From Vandammella animalimorsus (GTDB lineage: Bacteria; Pseudomonadota; Gammaproteobacteria; Burkholderiales; Burkholderiaceae_C): a stretch of 64,000 nucleotides of DNA. Location of the stretch: NCBI RefSeq assembly GCF_002285285.1, contig NZ_NSJF01000004.1:62001-126000 (forward strand), in the 5' to 3' direction. Below the pieces are notes generated by a model. That model was not told the origin of the DNA. It did no database searches and was given only the letters and a program-made list of their open reading frames with translations. Every line of letters starts with the position of its first letter. The stretch's first letter is position 1. The translations under genes were made by a program, and so were the position numbers. Of this stretch, positions 9,642-19,420 are shown in pieces.

Positions 9642-10547
9642 ATGACCTCTCCTGCCGCGCACCACCGCGCTCCTTTTTCCAGCCGTCAGGCCATCCACGC
9701 CTGGTTGCTGCTGCTGCCTGCGCTGGCGCTGCTGGTGGCATTCACCCACTACCCGGCCGTACAAACGCTGATTGACAGCCTGTACTCCACCCCCAAGGGC
9801 GCGCGTGCCGCTGTCTGGGTCGGGGCGGAGAACTACCAGGTCATGCTCGACGACCCGGTGTTCTGGACGGCCGTGCGCAACAACCTGTGGTTTGCCGCCG
9901 CCACCATCCCCTGCTCCATCGCGCTGGCGCTGTTGATGGCGCTGTGGGTCAACGAGCGCATCGCGGGCCGCGCCTTTTTGCGCATGGCCTACTTCACACC
10001 CACGGTGCTGCCCATGATTGCCGTGGCCAACATCTGGCTGTTCTTCTACACACCGCAGTACGGGCTGCTCGAACAAATCACCGGCGCACTGGGCCTGCCA
10101 TCGCACAACTGGTTGGGCAGCCCCAACACGGCGCTGGGCGCCGTCACCGCGGTGGCGATCTGGAAGGAGGCTGGCTTCTTCATGATCTTCTACCTGGCCG
10201 CGCTGCAAACGCTCAACCCCAGCCTGCGCGAGGCCGCCGCCATCGAAGGCGCATCACGCTGGACCTTTTTCCGCCGCGTGCAATGGCCGCTGCTCATGCC
10301 CACCACGCTGTTCGTGCTGATCAACGCCTTTATCAACGCTTTCCGCATGGTCGATCACCTGTTCGTGCTCACACGCGGCGGGCCCAACAACGCCTCCACG
10401 CTGCTGCTGTACTACCTCTACGAAGTCGGCTTCAGCTTCTGGGACACGGCCTACGCCGCAGCCATCACCGTGGTGCTGGTGGCCGTGCTGGCCGGTATCG
10501 CACTGCTGCAATTCTTCGTGCTCGACAAAAAGGTGCACTACCAATGA
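9642..10547 (+). CDS. ABC transporter permease, UgpA/MalF type
   Basis: 301 residues with about six predicted transmembrane helices, the first at AWLLLLPALALLVAFTHYP. The cytoplasmic EAA loop that docks on the ATPase reads EAAAIEGASRWTFFRRV. Length and topology fit the UgpA-like half of a sugar importer. It follows the binding-protein gene by 110 bp and overlaps the next permease by 4 bp (ATGA), so the two are translationally coupled. Confidence 0.92.
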   Translation: MTSPAAHHRAPFSSRQAIHAWLLLLPALALLVAFTHYPAVQTLIDSLYSTPKGARAAVWVGAENYQVMLDDPVFWTAVRNNLWFAAATIPCSIALALLMALWVNERIAGRAFLRMAYFTPTVLPMIAVANIWLFFYTPQYGLLEQITGALGLPSHNWLGSPNTALGAVTAVAIWKEAGFFMIFYLAALQTLNPSLREAAAIEGASRWTFFRRVQWPLLMPTTLFVLINAFINAFRMVDHLFVLTRGGPNNASTLLLYYLYEVGFSFWDTAYAAAITVVLVAVLAGIALLQFFVLDKKVHYQ

Positions 10548-11380
10548 GTACGCCTGCCACACACCACTTGGCCTTCAACGAACCCAGCTGGCTGGACACT
10601 GTGGCCGCCTGGCTGCTGGCGCTGCTGTGGATCCTGCCACTGGCCTATGCCGTCTGGACGGCCTTTCACCCCATCGAATACGCCACCCGTTTCGAGCTGC
10701 TGGCGCCGCTGACGCTGGAGAACTTCCGCCGCGCCTGGGCGGCAGCGCCCTTTGCGCGCTATTTGCTCAACACCACGCTGCTGGTGGCCATGATCCTGGC
10801 CGCGCAACTGGTGCTGGCCACGCTGGCGGCCTATGCCTTTGCGCGCTACCGCTTCCCGGGTCGCAACCTGGCCTTCGCGTTGGTGCTGGTGCAGCTGATG
10901 ATCATGCCCGACATCCTGCTGGTCGAAAACTACGAAACCATGGTGCGCCTGGGCCTGATGGACACGCTTTTGGCCATCGGCCTGCCCTATTTCGCCTCAG
11001 CCTTTGCCATCTTCTTGCTGCGCCAGACCTTCATGGGCATCCCCAAGGAGCTGGACGAGGCCGCGCGCGTCGAAGGCGCCAATGCCATGCAAACCCTGTG
11101 GCGCGTCTACGTGCCGCTGGCCAAACCGGTCTATACCGCCTTTGCGCTGGTGTCGGTGAGCTTTCACTGGAACAACTTCCTCTGGCCGCTGATCATCACC
11201 AACAGCCCCAATGCCCGCCCGCTGACCGTGGGCTTGCAGGTCTTCTCCTCGGTCGATCAGGGGGTGGACTGGTCGATCATCACCGCCGCCACATTGCTCA
11301 GCTGTGCGCCTCTGCTGGTGGCCTTTTTGCTGTTTCAGCGCCAGTTCGTGCAAAGCTTCATGCGCGCCGGCATCAAATGA
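10544..11380 (+). CDS. ABC transporter permease, UgpE/MalG type
   Basis: 278 residues. The start ATG at 10544 overlaps the previous stop; a much longer frame upstream is only a shadow of the first permease. Six hydrophobic segments are present, and the EAA loop is ELDEAARVEGANAMQTLWRVY. It ends with FVQSFMRAGIK, typical of this permease class (C-terminal GAVKG-like tails). It forms the second half of the membrane channel. The phosphatase-fold gene begins 26 bp after its stop. Confidence 0.92.
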   Translation: MSTPATHHLAFNEPSWLDTVAAWLLALLWILPLAYAVWTAFHPIEYATRFELLAPLTLENFRRAWAAAPFARYLLNTTLLVAMILAAQLVLATLAAYAFARYRFPGRNLAFALVLVQLMIMPDILLVENYETMVRLGLMDTLLAIGLPYFASAFAIFLLRQTFMGIPKELDEAARVEGANAMQTLWRVYVPLAKPVYTAFALVSVSFHWNNFLWPLIITNSPNARPLTVGLQVFSSVDQGVDWSIITAATLLSCAPLLVAFLLFQRQFVQSFMRAGIK

Positions 11381-11406
11381 CACAGAAGAAATAGGATTTG
11401 CCCCGC

Positions 11407-12279
11407 ATGCGACTGGTTACTTGGAACACCCAATGGTGCTGTGGGCTGGATGGGCAGGTCAGCGCGCAGCGCATCGTGGCCGGGGCGCAGGCCCTGGCCG
11501 GCGCGCAGGGCTTTGACGTGCTGTGCCTGCAGGAAATCGCCCAGGGCTACCCGCGCCTGCAAGGCGCCCCAGGCGACCAGCCCGCCGAGCTGGCCGCGCT
11601 GCTGCCGGGCTACCAGCTGTTCTTCGGCGCTGCCGTGGACGAATTCGGCCCCGAAGGCCAGCGCCAGCGCTTTGGCAACCTGATTGCCACGCGCCTGCCG
11701 GTGGCGCAAGTAGTGCACCACCGCCTGCCCTGGCCAGCCGATGCCGGCCTGCGCAGCATGCCGCGCCTGTGCACCGAGCTGACGCTGCTCAGCCCGGCAC
11801 TGGGTGCCGTGCGCGTCATGACCACGCATCTGGAGTACTACTCGGCGCGCCAGCGCATGGCCCAGGCGCAGGCGCTGCACGCACTGCACCAGCAGGCCTG
11901 CGCGCTGGCCGCCGCAGCGCCGCTGGCCGACGACAGCGGCGGCCCCTTCCAGGCCAAGACGCACACGCCGCATGCCATCCTGTGCGGCGACTTCAACCTA
12001 GAACCCGGCTCGCCCGAATACGCCGCCATCACTGCCACTGAAGCGCCTTCAGGCGCAGCGCCCTTGGACAACCCGCTGTGCGACGCCTGGCCGCTGGTGC
12101 ATGGCAGCCAGCCGCATGCGCCCACCTTCCGCCTGTTCGATCGCAGCTACGGCCCCGAACCCGTGGCCTGTGATTTCGCCTTCGTCAGCCAATCACTGGC
12201 CCCGCGCGTGCGCCAGCTGCAAGTCGATGGCGACACCCGCGCCTCGGACCATCAGCCGCTGCTGCTGGTGCTGCAGTGA
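11407..12279 (+). CDS. Endonuclease/exonuclease/phosphatase family protein
   Basis: 290 residues from the ATG at 11407 (ATAGGA about 10 nt upstream; a TTG nine bases earlier is too near the ribosome-binding site). It shows the EEP fold motifs in order: [10 protein letters not shown], the catalytic glutamate in [32 protein letters not shown] and the terminal [11 protein letters not shown] with the general-base histidine. The family includes DNA repair nucleases, sphingomyelinases and phosphodiesterases. It is the last gene of the ABC transporter set, suggesting it hydrolyses a phosphoester linked to the imported substrate. No signal peptide is seen, so it is probably cytoplasmic. Substrate unknown. 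Confidence 0.85.
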   Translation: MRLVTWNTQWCCGLDGQVSAQRIVAGAQALAGAQGFDVLCLQEIAQGYPRLQGAPGDQPAELAALLPGYQLFFGAAVDEFGPEGQRQRFGNLIATRLPVAQVVHHRLPWPADAGLRSMPRLCTELTLLSPALGAVRVMTTHLEYYSARQRMAQAQALHALHQQACALAAAAPLADDSGGPFQAKTHTPHAILCGDFNLEPGSPEYAAITATEAPSGAAPLDNPLCDAWPLVHGSQPHAPTFRLFDRSYGPEPVACDFAFVSQSLAPRVRQLQVDGDTRASDHQPLLLVLQ

Positions 12280-12300
12280 GCGCCTGTGTGCGGGCCGCGC

Positions 12301-12306
12301 TATAAT
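12301..12306 (+). promoter_or_regulatory. Probable -10 element of the rpmB-rpmG promoter
   Basis: A perfect TATAAT followed by CGCGCG, 155 bp upstream of rpmB and just after the end of the EEP gene. The -35 region is weak. The GC-rich discriminator after the -10 fits a ribosomal-protein promoter under stringent control, which is inference. Confidence 0.6.
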
Positions 12307-12460
12307 CGCGCGTTTTGCCGCATGCGCGCGGCGCGCCCTGGCCCAATTTTGGGCCTTGAACTGCGCCAAGCGCGGGGGATACCGCCACCCTGATATCTGG
12401 CGAGGTGAGGCAAAGAGGCCGCCGCCCAGGCAGCCCTGCCGCAAATACAAGGAACATGCA

Positions 12461-12694
12461 ATGGCACGCGTATGTGAAGTCACGGGCAAGCGCCCGCAAG
12501 TGGGTAACAACGTCTCCCACGCCAATAACAAAACCAAGCGCCGCTTTCTGCCCAATCTGCAGTACAAGCGCTTCTGGGTCGAGAGCGAGAACCGCTGGGT
12601 GCGTCTGCGCGTCTCCAGCGCCGCGCTGCGCCTGATCGACAAGAATGGCATCGAATCCGTACTGGCTGACCTGCGCGCCCGCGGTCAAGCCTAA
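12461..12694 (+). CDS. rpmB: 50S ribosomal protein L28
   Basis: 77 residues, the standard length. The opening [20 protein letters not shown] and the segment [18 protein letters not shown] identify L28. The start is the ATG at 12461, with AAGGAAC about 6 nt upstream. It is a structural component of the large ribosomal subunit. It pairs with rpmG 19 bp downstream, the usual bacterial arrangement. Confidence 0.98.
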   Translation: MARVCEVTGKRPQVGNNVSHANNKTKRRFLPNLQYKRFWVESENRWVRLRVSSAALRLIDKNGIESVLADLRARGQA

Positions 12695-12713
12695 TCATTG
12701 AAGGAGTAACACC

Positions 12714-12884
12714 ATGGCATCCAAAGGCGGTCGCGACAAGATCAAGCTCGAATCCACAGCGGGCACAGGCCACTTCTACACCACGACCAAGAACAAGAAG
12801 ACCACGCCGGACAAGCTCTCGTTCATGAAGTTTGATCCCAAGGCCCGCAAGCACGTGGAATACAAGGAAGTCAAGCTCAAGTAA
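12714..12884 (+). CDS. rpmG: 50S ribosomal protein L33
   Basis: 56 residues beginning [19 protein letters not shown] and ending [11 protein letters not shown], the standard L33 form without zinc-binding cysteine pairs. AAGGAG lies at 12700-12705. It is co-transcribed with rpmB and followed by a strong terminator. Confidence 0.97.
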   Translation: MASKGGRDKIKLESTAGTGHFYTTTKNKKTTPDKLSFMKFDPKARKHVEYKEVKLK

Positions 12885-12919
12885 AGCCATCATTGGCGGC
12901 TACACCGGGCTTACCCAGC

Positions 12920-12949
12920 AAAAAAGCCAGCGCACGCGCTGGCTTTTTT
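12920..12949. terminator. Bidirectional terminator between rpmG and the phosphatase gene
   Basis: Stem GCCAGCG / CGCTGGC (12926-12932 and 12937-12943) flanked by an A-run on the left and TTTTTT on the right, so it can serve the convergent genes on both sides. Confidence 0.9.
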
Positions 12950-12991
12950 GTGCCTGTCGCCTGTGCTCGCACCAGGCCACGCCCAAAAGCA

Positions 12992-13768
12992 TCACGGCTC
13001 CAGATAAAGCGCCTTGAGCTGCGCCAGCGCATCCGGCCCCAGGCCCAGCACCTCGCGCAGATACTGAGCGACGCTGCCGTGCTCTGCCTCGATCTGACGC
13101 TGCGCTGCCTGCAGAAAATTGGGCGTCACGCGCCAGAGCACCTGCAGCACGCTCTCGGGCAACGAACCCGAAGGTTTGTAGGCCGGCGGCTGGTATAGCG
13201 CATTGGTCAGCAAATAGTCGTCCATGATGGCCTCGCGCGCCACGCCCAGGGCTTCGAGCAGCAAGGCCGCAGCAAAGCCGGTACGGTCCTTGCCCGCAGT
13301 GCAATGGAACACGAAGGGGCCCTCGTGCTGAAGCAAGGCATCGAAAAAGGCGCGAAACTGCGGCGCATTGTGCTCGACGAAGGCCGCATAGGTCTGCTCC
13401 ATCAAGTGGTGGGCCGAAGGCCCATCCAGCGCCGCGCCCTGCGCCAGCAGGCCTTGCAGGCTTTGCACCACCTGCGGCTCTATGGGAATGGCAATGCGCG
13501 TGAGCTGCTCAATCTCATAGTCGTTGCGCAAACGCTCGGCATCGCCACGAAAATCAATACTGTGCCGCACCCCTAAAGCCTGCAGGGTGCGCACATCCTC
13601 CTGGCTCAGGCTGGAGAGGCGATCGGAACGAAACAGCCGACGCCAGCGTACTCGCCGGCCATCGCTGGTGGTATAGCCACCCAAATCGCGGAAGTTGCTC
13701 GCCCCTTGCAAGGGGATATGACGCTGCAGCGCAGCACTGGAGGATGGGGCGGGGACCGTGGTGCTCAT
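12992..13768 (-). CDS. Tyrosine-protein phosphatase (PTP-like, C-x5-R family)
   Basis: 258 residues. The phosphatase loop [10 protein letters not shown] carries the catalytic Cys and Arg. The N-terminal segment [20 protein letters not shown] is the hallmark of the bacterial Y_phosphatase3 group, and IDFRGDAER supplies the acid loop region. The family acts on phosphotyrosine or phosphoinositides; the substrate here is unknown. Probably cytoplasmic, with no signal peptide. An ATG 30 bp further upstream ([10 protein letters not shown]) is an alternative start. It is divergent from gluQ. Confidence 0.88.
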   Translation of the reverse strand: MSTTVPAPSSSAALQRHIPLQGASNFRDLGGYTTSDGRRVRWRRLFRSDRLSSLSQEDVRTLQALGVRHSIDFRGDAERLRNDYEIEQLTRIAIPIEPQVVQSLQGLLAQGAALDGPSAHHLMEQTYAAFVEHNAPQFRAFFDALLQHEGPFVFHCTAGKDRTGFAAALLLEALGVAREAIMDDYLLTNALYQPPAYKPSGSLPESVLQVLWRVTPNFLQAAQRQIEAEHGSVAQYLREVLGLGPDALAQLKALYLEP

Positions 13769-13884
13769 GGGCGCATTGTTGCAGGGATTGCGTATCATCG
13801 GCCCATGCCTGCCTGCCACCTTTGCGACTCTGCTTTCATGCTCTTGCTCACCTGGCCACTGCCCTGCCTTGGCCTGCCACTGCT

Positions 13885-14838
13885 GTGACATCCACGACAG
13901 CTCGGCGCTACGTTGGCCGTTTTGCCCCTTCGCCCACCGGGCCCATGCACCTGGGCTCAGTGGTGGCGGCACTGGCCAGCTGGCTGGACGCCCGCGCCGC
14001 CAGTGCGCAAGGCCTGAGCGCGCAATGGCTGGTGCGCATCGAAGACCTCGATACCCAGCGCTGCTCGGCCCAGGCAGCGCAAACCATTTTGCAGCAGCTG
14101 CATGACCTGGGCCTGGTGCCCGATGCGCCCGTGCAGTGGCAATCCCAACGCCAGCGGCATTACGAGCAGGCCCTGCAGACCTTGCAGCTCCATGGGCGCG
14201 CCTATCCATGCAGCTGTACGCGCAAGGACATTGCCGCCGCCCAACAGGCGCTGGGCGGAGACCGACAGCGCTTCCAAACTCTGGTCTACCCCGGCACCTG
14301 CCGCCACCGCTCGGCCCACAGCGAGCCAGTGCGCACCTGGCGCTTCCTGGTGCAAGCCGACGACCCGGCGGCCCATGGTGGGCTGTGCAGCGCCCTGGTG
14401 CACTGGCAAGACCGGCGGCTGGGGCCACAGCAGCAGGACGTAGCCCAGGCCGTGGGCGACTTTGCCCTGCTGCGCGGCGATGGCATGTGGAGTTACCAGA
14501 TGGGCTGCGTGGTGGACGACGGCCTGCAAGGCATCACGCACATCGTGCGCGGCGAGGATCTGGCCGACAACACGGCGCGGCAGATCCTGCTGCAGCGGGC
14601 CTTGGGCTACCCGCGCCCCAGCTACCTGCACGTGCCGCTGGCGCGGGATGCGCGGGGCGAAAAGCTCTCCAAGGGCAACCATGCCCCCAGCATCGACGCC
14701 AACGCTCCTTTACCCACACTGCGCCTGGCCGCCCAAGTGTTGGGCCTGCCGCCGAATGTTGGCAGCTCCGGGCGTGCCAGCGTCAGCGATGCCCTGGCCC
14801 ACTGGACGGCCCTGTGGGCCCAGCGTTACCCGCTGTGA
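13885..14838 (+). CDS. gluQ: Glutamyl-Q tRNA(Asp) synthetase
   Basis: 317 residues from a GTG start that gives [19 protein letters not shown], the normal N-terminus. The HIGH-like motif is PMHLGS and the KMSKS-like motif is KLSKGNHAP. The Cys-rich zinc-binding region is PCSCTRKD with a later GTCRHR. It lacks the anticodon-binding domain of GluRS, as expected. The enzyme attaches glutamate to queuosine at position 34 of tRNA-Asp. A longer frame upstream overlaps the divergent phosphatase gene and is not coding. Confidence 0.93.
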   Translation: MTSTTARRYVGRFAPSPTGPMHLGSVVAALASWLDARAASAQGLSAQWLVRIEDLDTQRCSAQAAQTILQQLHDLGLVPDAPVQWQSQRQRHYEQALQTLQLHGRAYPCSCTRKDIAAAQQALGGDRQRFQTLVYPGTCRHRSAHSEPVRTWRFLVQADDPAAHGGLCSALVHWQDRRLGPQQQDVAQAVGDFALLRGDGMWSYQMGCVVDDGLQGITHIVRGEDLADNTARQILLQRALGYPRPSYLHVPLARDARGEKLSKGNHAPSIDANAPLPTLRLAAQVLGLPPNVGSSGRASVSDALAHWTALWAQRYPL

Positions 14839-14923
14839 TCCCCAACGCCAATCCGGCGCCTGCCCATCTGGACGACTGCAGGGCGTCGCTCAAAAAAACC
14901 CATAGGGCCATTGAACTTTCGCT

Positions 14924-14950
14924 TTAGCACTCTCTCTGAACGAGTGCTAA
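14924..14950. promoter_or_regulatory. CIRCE element (HrcA operator) upstream of rpoH
   Basis: TTAGCACTC (14924-14932), nine bases, GAGTGCTAA (14942-14950): a perfect match to the consensus inverted repeat bound by the heat-shock repressor HrcA. It lies 64 bp before the rpoH start, with TTGAAC at 14911-14916 just upstream as a possible -35. This implies HrcA control of rpoH transcription. Confidence 0.93.
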
Positions 14951-15014
14951 CATAGCCGCCAATCTTTGCAAAGACCCTGATCTTTGCAGCACACCGAAAG
15001 GAACACCCCGCCCC

Positions 15015-15971
15015 ATGAGCACTGCCCGCACCACCACACTGATGCCGAGCACCACGAGCGCCACCCAATGGCCTGCCGTTTTGCCTGCGCTGGGGAATCT
15101 GGATACGTACATTTCTGCCGTCAATCGCATGCCGATGCTCACCCCCGAGGAAGAGCGCCTGTACGCGCAGCGCCTGCGCCAGCACAACGACGTGGAGGCT
15201 GCCGGTCGGCTGGTGATGTCCCATCTGAGGGTCGTCGTGGCCGTCTCGCGCCAGTACCAGGGCTATGGGCTGCCCCAAGGCGATCTGATCCAGGAAGGCA
15301 ACATCGGCCTGATGAAGGCCGTCAAACGCTTCGACCCCGACCAGGGCGTGCGCCTGGTCAGCTACGCGCTGCACTGGATCAAGGCCGAGATCCACGAATA
15401 CATCCTCAAGAATTGGCGCATGGTCAAGGTCGCCACGACCAAGGCCCAGCGCAAGCTGTTCTTCAACCTGCGCTCGCTCAAGCAGGAGCTCAAGGCCAAC
15501 CAGGCCCTGAGCGATGGCGAGATCTACCGCGCCAGCCTGACCGAACGTGAGATCGACCAAGTGGCCAGCCAGCTCAACGTCAAGCGCGAAGAAGTCATCG
15601 AGATGGAAACGCGCCTGGGCGGCGGCGATGTGCTGCTGGACCCAACGCCGCACGATGAGGACAGCCTCGGCATCGCCCCGATCGCCTACCTGAGCGACTA
15701 CTCGCAAGAGCCCACGGCCGTGCTGGAGGCGCGCGAGCGCGACAGCCTGGCCACCGATGGCATCCAGATGGCGCTGCAAACCCTGGACGAGCGCAGCCGC
15801 CGCATCGTTCAGGAGCGCTGGCTGAACGTCAACGACGACGGCTCCGGCGGCATGACCTTGCATGAGCTGGCCGATGAGTACGGCGTCAGCGCCGAACGCA
15901 TCCGCCAGATCGAAGTGGCCGCAATGAAGAAGATGAAAAAGGCCATGACAGCCAGTGCCGCCGCGCATTGA
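15015..15971 (+). CDS. rpoH: Heat-shock sigma factor RpoH (sigma-32)
   Basis: 318 residues. Region 2 contains LIQEGNIGLMKAVKRFDP and SYALHWIKAEIHEYI. The RpoH-specific box QRKLFFNLR is at residues 145-153. Region 4 holds the helix-turn-helix MTLHELADEYGVSAERIRQIE. It directs RNA polymerase to chaperone and protease promoters. Ribosome-binding site AAAGGAA lies at about 14997. A perfect CIRCE element precedes it, placing sigma-32 under HrcA as well as any post-transcriptional control. Confidence 0.97.
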   Translation: MSTARTTTLMPSTTSATQWPAVLPALGNLDTYISAVNRMPMLTPEEERLYAQRLRQHNDVEAAGRLVMSHLRVVVAVSRQYQGYGLPQGDLIQEGNIGLMKAVKRFDPDQGVRLVSYALHWIKAEIHEYILKNWRMVKVATTKAQRKLFFNLRSLKQELKANQALSDGEIYRASLTEREIDQVASQLNVKREEVIEMETRLGGGDVLLDPTPHDEDSLGIAPIAYLSDYSQEPTAVLEARERDSLATDGIQMALQTLDERSRRIVQERWLNVNDDGSGGMTLHELADEYGVSAERIRQIEVAAMKKMKKAMTASAAAH

Positions 15972-16122
15972 GTCCTCGTTTGAGCGCCCGCACGTCACTG
16001 CTGCAGGCGCCAACCGAACTTACATTTCCCTATCAGTTGCAACCACCCGGCGGCACTACGATGGGCACCCCTGAAACGGCGCGTCGCCGTTTCTGCTTTC
16101 CCATCCAAGAGGAGTTTCAGGA

Positions 16123-16407
16123 ATGAAAAAACTGCTGATTTGCACGCTGATGGCCGGTGCCTTTGCCCCTGCATTTGCTGCCGATGCGGCCTGCACCGAA
16201 TACAAGAACCACATGGCCGAAACGATGAAGAAGGATGGCTCCTACTCCGAGCAGGCCATGAAAATCATCGACGACCAAATCAACGCCGTGGGCGCCGACC
16301 AGCGCAGCGCCTTCTGCAAAAGCGCCTTGGAGAGCGTGAAGAACTCCGGCGCCGATGACAAGGACGACGACAAAGATGACGATAAGGACGATGAAGAGAA
16401 AAAGTGA
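16123..16407 (+). CDS. Small secreted protein with an Asp/Lys-rich tail
   Basis: 94 residues. A signal peptide ends near AFA-A (residues 1-20), then come a helical middle with two cysteines (24 and 65) that could form a disulfide, and an acidic tail of alternating Asp and Lys blocks (residues 78-94). A ribosome-binding site AGAGGAG lies at 16108-16114, and a terminator follows 50 bp after the stop, so it is a real single-gene unit. The layout recalls short periplasmic proteins of the DUF5339 kind, but I cannot confirm this. No function is assigned; the tail could bind divalent cations. Confidence 0.75.
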   Translation: MKKLLICTLMAGAFAPAFAADAACTEYKNHMAETMKKDGSYSEQAMKIIDDQINAVGADQRSAFCKSALESVKNSGADDKDDDKDDDKDDEEKK

Positions 16408-16457
16408 CGCCTGTTGAAGGGCTGTTCACCAACTCGATCGAATCAACGTTCTTTGAA

Positions 16458-16492
16458 GGCGCGACCCGTTGGCGGGTTGCGCCTTTTCTTTT
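16458..16492 (+). terminator. Terminator after the small acidic protein gene
   Basis: Stem GGCGCGACCCG / CGGGTTGCGCC with one G-T pair (16458-16468 and 16473-16483), then TTTTCTTTT. Confidence 0.88.
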
Positions 16493-16737
16493 GCACTCGT
16501 CCAACTCGGCATTCCACCCACAGAGCTCAGCGCAGGGCGGCGCGCTTCAAGCGCCAGCGCTTGGCCGATAATGCGCTGTGACATCCACGCAGCCTTGGGC
16601 AACCCCCGCCGGGGGCACCACCCATTGCCCCGCGCGCCAATCGCGACTGGGCACAACTGCAAGCGGCTGTTTCCCCGCCAAGGCCGATTCATCCCGTCCG
16701 CGTCGTTGCGGCCTTCATGATTTTTTATCGTCCACCC

Positions 16738-17760
16738 ATGAACGACTCCCGCCTTCCCCTCTCCCGTCGCCAACTGCTGCGCAGCAGCGCCCTGGGCCTG
16801 GCGGCCCTGCCAGGCCTGCACTGGCCACTGGCCAGTGCCGCCGATCACGCATCTTGGCCCAGCCGCCCGGTGACGCTGATGGTCGGCTTTCCTGGTGGCA
16901 CCTCGCCAGATTTGACTGCGCGCCTGTTGGCCGAGCACCTGGGCCAGTTCCTGGCCAATCGACAACCGCTGGTGGTGGAAAACCGCCCCGGCGCAGGGGG
17001 CAATGTGGCCACGGCAGCGCTGGCGCGCGCCCGCGATGAACACACCATTGGCGTGCTCATCAATGGCAACATGACCATTGCCCGCCTGCTCAACCCCAAG
17101 CTGGGCTTCGATCCACACAAGGATTTGGCCCCCATCGCGCTGATTGGCACGGCCCCCTACGTACTGACGGTGAATGCCGCACTGGCCAAGGATTTGAGCC
17201 CGGCGCAATTCCTGGCCAAGGCGCGCGAGGCAGGCAGCCAATGGAACTACGGCTCGCCCGGTATTGGCACGGTGGCCCATTTGGGCATGGAGCTGCTCAA
17301 GAGCCGCACCGGCATTGCCCCAGTGCATGTGCCCTACCAGGGCAATCCGCAGGCGCTGCAGGCCATCGTCAGTGGCGAGATTCAAATGGCGCTGCTGCCG
17401 CCGGCCACGGCGCTGGCGCAGCAAAAGGCCGGCACGGTGGCGCTGATTGGCATCACCAGCGCCGCGCGCAGCCCGCTCACCGGCGACTTGCCCAGCCTGC
17501 AGGAGCTGGGCGTGCAAGGGCTGGATCTGGAGGTCTGGAATGCCGTGGCCGCACCAGCGCACATGCCCGAAGCCATTCAGGCGCAGCTGCGCGAGGCCGT
17601 AGGCAAGGCGCTGGCCCTGCCCGAGGTGCAGCAAAAACTGCTGGCCCAGGGCTGGGTGGTTCAAGACACCAGCGTCGCCGCGCTGCGCCAACGCATCGCC
17701 GCCGACACCCAGGCACTGGGCGACATCATCCGCGAGCAGGACATCCAGATTTCAGGCTGA
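16738..17760 (+). CDS. Bug-family tripartite tricarboxylate transporter substrate-binding protein
   Basis: 340 residues from the ATG at 16738; another ATG at 16717 is possible and neither has a good ribosome-binding site. A twin-arginine-like signal (LSRRQLLRSSALGLAALPG) precedes the Bug fold: PVTLMVGFPGGTSPDLTARLLAEHL, VENRPGAGGNVATAALA and HVPYQGNPQALQAIVSGEI. Bug proteins bind carboxylates or related small metabolites in the periplasm. No TctA/TctB membrane partners lie nearby, which is common for this family in Burkholderiales, so its transporter and ligand are unknown. Confidence 0.9.
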   Translation: MNDSRLPLSRRQLLRSSALGLAALPGLHWPLASAADHASWPSRPVTLMVGFPGGTSPDLTARLLAEHLGQFLANRQPLVVENRPGAGGNVATAALARARDEHTIGVLINGNMTIARLLNPKLGFDPHKDLAPIALIGTAPYVLTVNAALAKDLSPAQFLAKAREAGSQWNYGSPGIGTVAHLGMELLKSRTGIAPVHVPYQGNPQALQAIVSGEIQMALLPPATALAQQKAGTVALIGITSAARSPLTGDLPSLQELGVQGLDLEVWNAVAAPAHMPEAIQAQLREAVGKALALPEVQQKLLAQGWVVQDTSVAALRQRIAADTQALGDIIREQDIQISG

Positions 17761-17882
17761 AGCCGCCGCGCCTGCCACAGCGGGCAGGCGCCGTTGATGC
17801 TGGATGGATGTTCGCAGCGCAGCGCTCATTGCGCAGCTGAAAGCTGTTGTAGAGGCGCGCTGGATGCGTGCAGGCCTTGTGC

Positions 17883-18509
17883 TCAACGCCCTTGCAGCAG
17901 TTGGCGCACGTCGGCGGCGATCTGATCCACCGGGGTGCCATAGCGCACGTAAAGGCGCAGCCGGCCCTGTGGGTCGTACATGTAGCCGGAGGCCGAGTGG
18001 TCGATGGTGTAGGTATCGGGCGTGCTGCCGGGCTTTTTCTCGTAGAAGACCTTGAAGTCGCGCGCCATGGCAGCCACTTGCTCGGCGCTGCCGACCAGCG
18101 CCACCGCCTGCGGGTCGAAGCTTTCCATGTAGGCGCGCATGACCTCAGGGGTGTCACGCTCGGGGTCTACAGTGACGAAGACGATTTGCAGCTTGTCGCC
18201 ATCCTCACCCAGCAGTTTCTTGACCTCGGCCATCTCCAGCATGGTTGTAGGGCAAATGTCCGGGCATTGCGCAAAGCCGAAATAGACGAACACCACCTTG
18301 CCGGCGAAGTCGGCCAGGCTGCGCTGCTGGCCATGCGCATCGGGCATGGAAAAGCCCTTGGCATAGTCCACGCCGCTGATGTCCAGAGTGTGGAACTTGG
18401 CCGCTGGCTCGCTGCCGGTACAGCCAGCCAGCCCCAGCAGGGCCGCGCCGACCAGCGCTGCCGCAAGCAGCCGCGAGCGCAATGCACGCACAGGCTTGCA
18501 CGCCGTCAT
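17883..18509 (-). CDS. SCO1/SenC-family copper chaperone for cytochrome oxidase
   Basis: 208 residues. A lipoprotein-type signal contains LLGLAGC. The thioredoxin-like domain carries the copper-binding CPDIC pair and the distal histidine in [13 protein letters not shown] proteins deliver copper to the CuA site of subunit II. The start at 18509 overlaps the ctaB stop by 4 bp, so it is the last gene of the ctaA-ctaB-sco operon. Its place next to heme A synthesis genes supports a role in aa3 oxidase assembly. Confidence 0.93.
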   Translation of the reverse strand: MTACKPVRALRSRLLAAALVGAALLGLAGCTGSEPAAKFHTLDISGVDYAKGFSMPDAHGQQRSLADFAGKVVFVYFGFAQCPDICPTTMLEMAEVKKLLGEDGDKLQIVFVTVDPERDTPEVMRAYMESFDPQAVALVGSAEQVAAMARDFKVFYEKKPGSTPDTYTIDHSASGYMYDPQGRLRLYVRYGTPVDQIAADVRQLLQGR

Positions 18510-19420
18510 AGAAGACCTCCAATTCTCAGGTAATGGTCGATGAGCAATGAGGCAAACACGCCGCTCAAATGCCACAAGGACCAGCGGAACATGCGCCGCG
18601 CCAGCGCATCCGAATAATCGCGCCACAAATACCAGCCGTAGACGCAGAACACCGCGCAGAGCACGGCCGCGACCATGGCATAGAACAGCCCGCTCATGCC
18701 CAATGCCACGGGCAGCATGCAGGCGGCAAACAGCACCAGCGTGTAGAAAAAGGCCTGCATGGCCGTATGGCGCGGGCCGTGCACGATGGGCATCATCGGC
18801 AGGCCCGATTGGCGGTAGTCCTCAATCCGATACAGCGACAAGGCCCAGAAATGCGGCGGCGTCCACAAAAAGATGATGAGAAACAGCACCAAGGCCTCAG
18901 CCCCGACCTCACCGCGCATTGCCGCCCAGCCCAGCACTGGCGGCATGGCGCCGGATGCACCGCCGATGACGATGTTCTGCGGCGTCATGGGCTTGAGCAC
19001 GACGGTGTAGATCACCGCATAGCCGACGAAAGTCGCCAGCGTCAGCCACATCGTCAAGGTATTCACCGTCACCCACAGCAGCGCGCTGCCTGCCGTGCAC
19101 AGCAGCGCGGAAAACACCAGCGCCTGCCAGTCGGGCAGCTCGCCACGCGCCGTGGGCCGCCAGGCGGTGCGCTTCATGCGCGCGTCGATGGTTTTTTCCA
19201 CCAGGCAGTTGAAGGCCGCAGCGGCCGAGGCCACCATCCAAATCCCCAGGCCGGCCAGCACGATGCGCATCATCTGCGGCCCGTCAGGCACGGCGGGGAT
19301 GGCCAGCAACATGCCGATCAGGGCACAAAATACGATCAGTTGCACCACGCGTGGCTTGGTCAACACCCAAAATTGCGACCAGCGCGAACGCTGCGGCAGC
19401 GGCAAAGCGGCCTCATTCAT
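18506..19420 (-). CDS. ctaB: Protoheme IX farnesyltransferase (heme O synthase)
   Basis: 304 residues with about nine transmembrane segments. The prenyltransferase motifs are [17 protein letters not shown] and [15 protein letters not shown]. It converts heme B to heme O in the inner membrane, feeding CtaA. It is coupled on both sides by 4-bp start/stop overlaps, with ctaA upstream and the SCO gene downstream. Confidence 0.96.
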   Translation of the reverse strand: MNEAALPLPQRSRWSQFWVLTKPRVVQLIVFCALIGMLLAIPAVPDGPQMMRIVLAGLGIWMVASAAAAFNCLVEKTIDARMKRTAWRPTARGELPDWQALVFSALLCTAGSALLWVTVNTLTMWLTLATFVGYAVIYTVVLKPMTPQNIVIGGASGAMPPVLGWAAMRGEVGAEALVLFLIIFLWTPPHFWALSLYRIEDYRQSGLPMMPIVHGPRHTAMQAFFYTLVLFAACMLPVALGMSGLFYAMVAAVLCAVFCVYGWYLWRDYSDALARRMFRWSLWHLSGVFASLLIDHYLRIGGLL

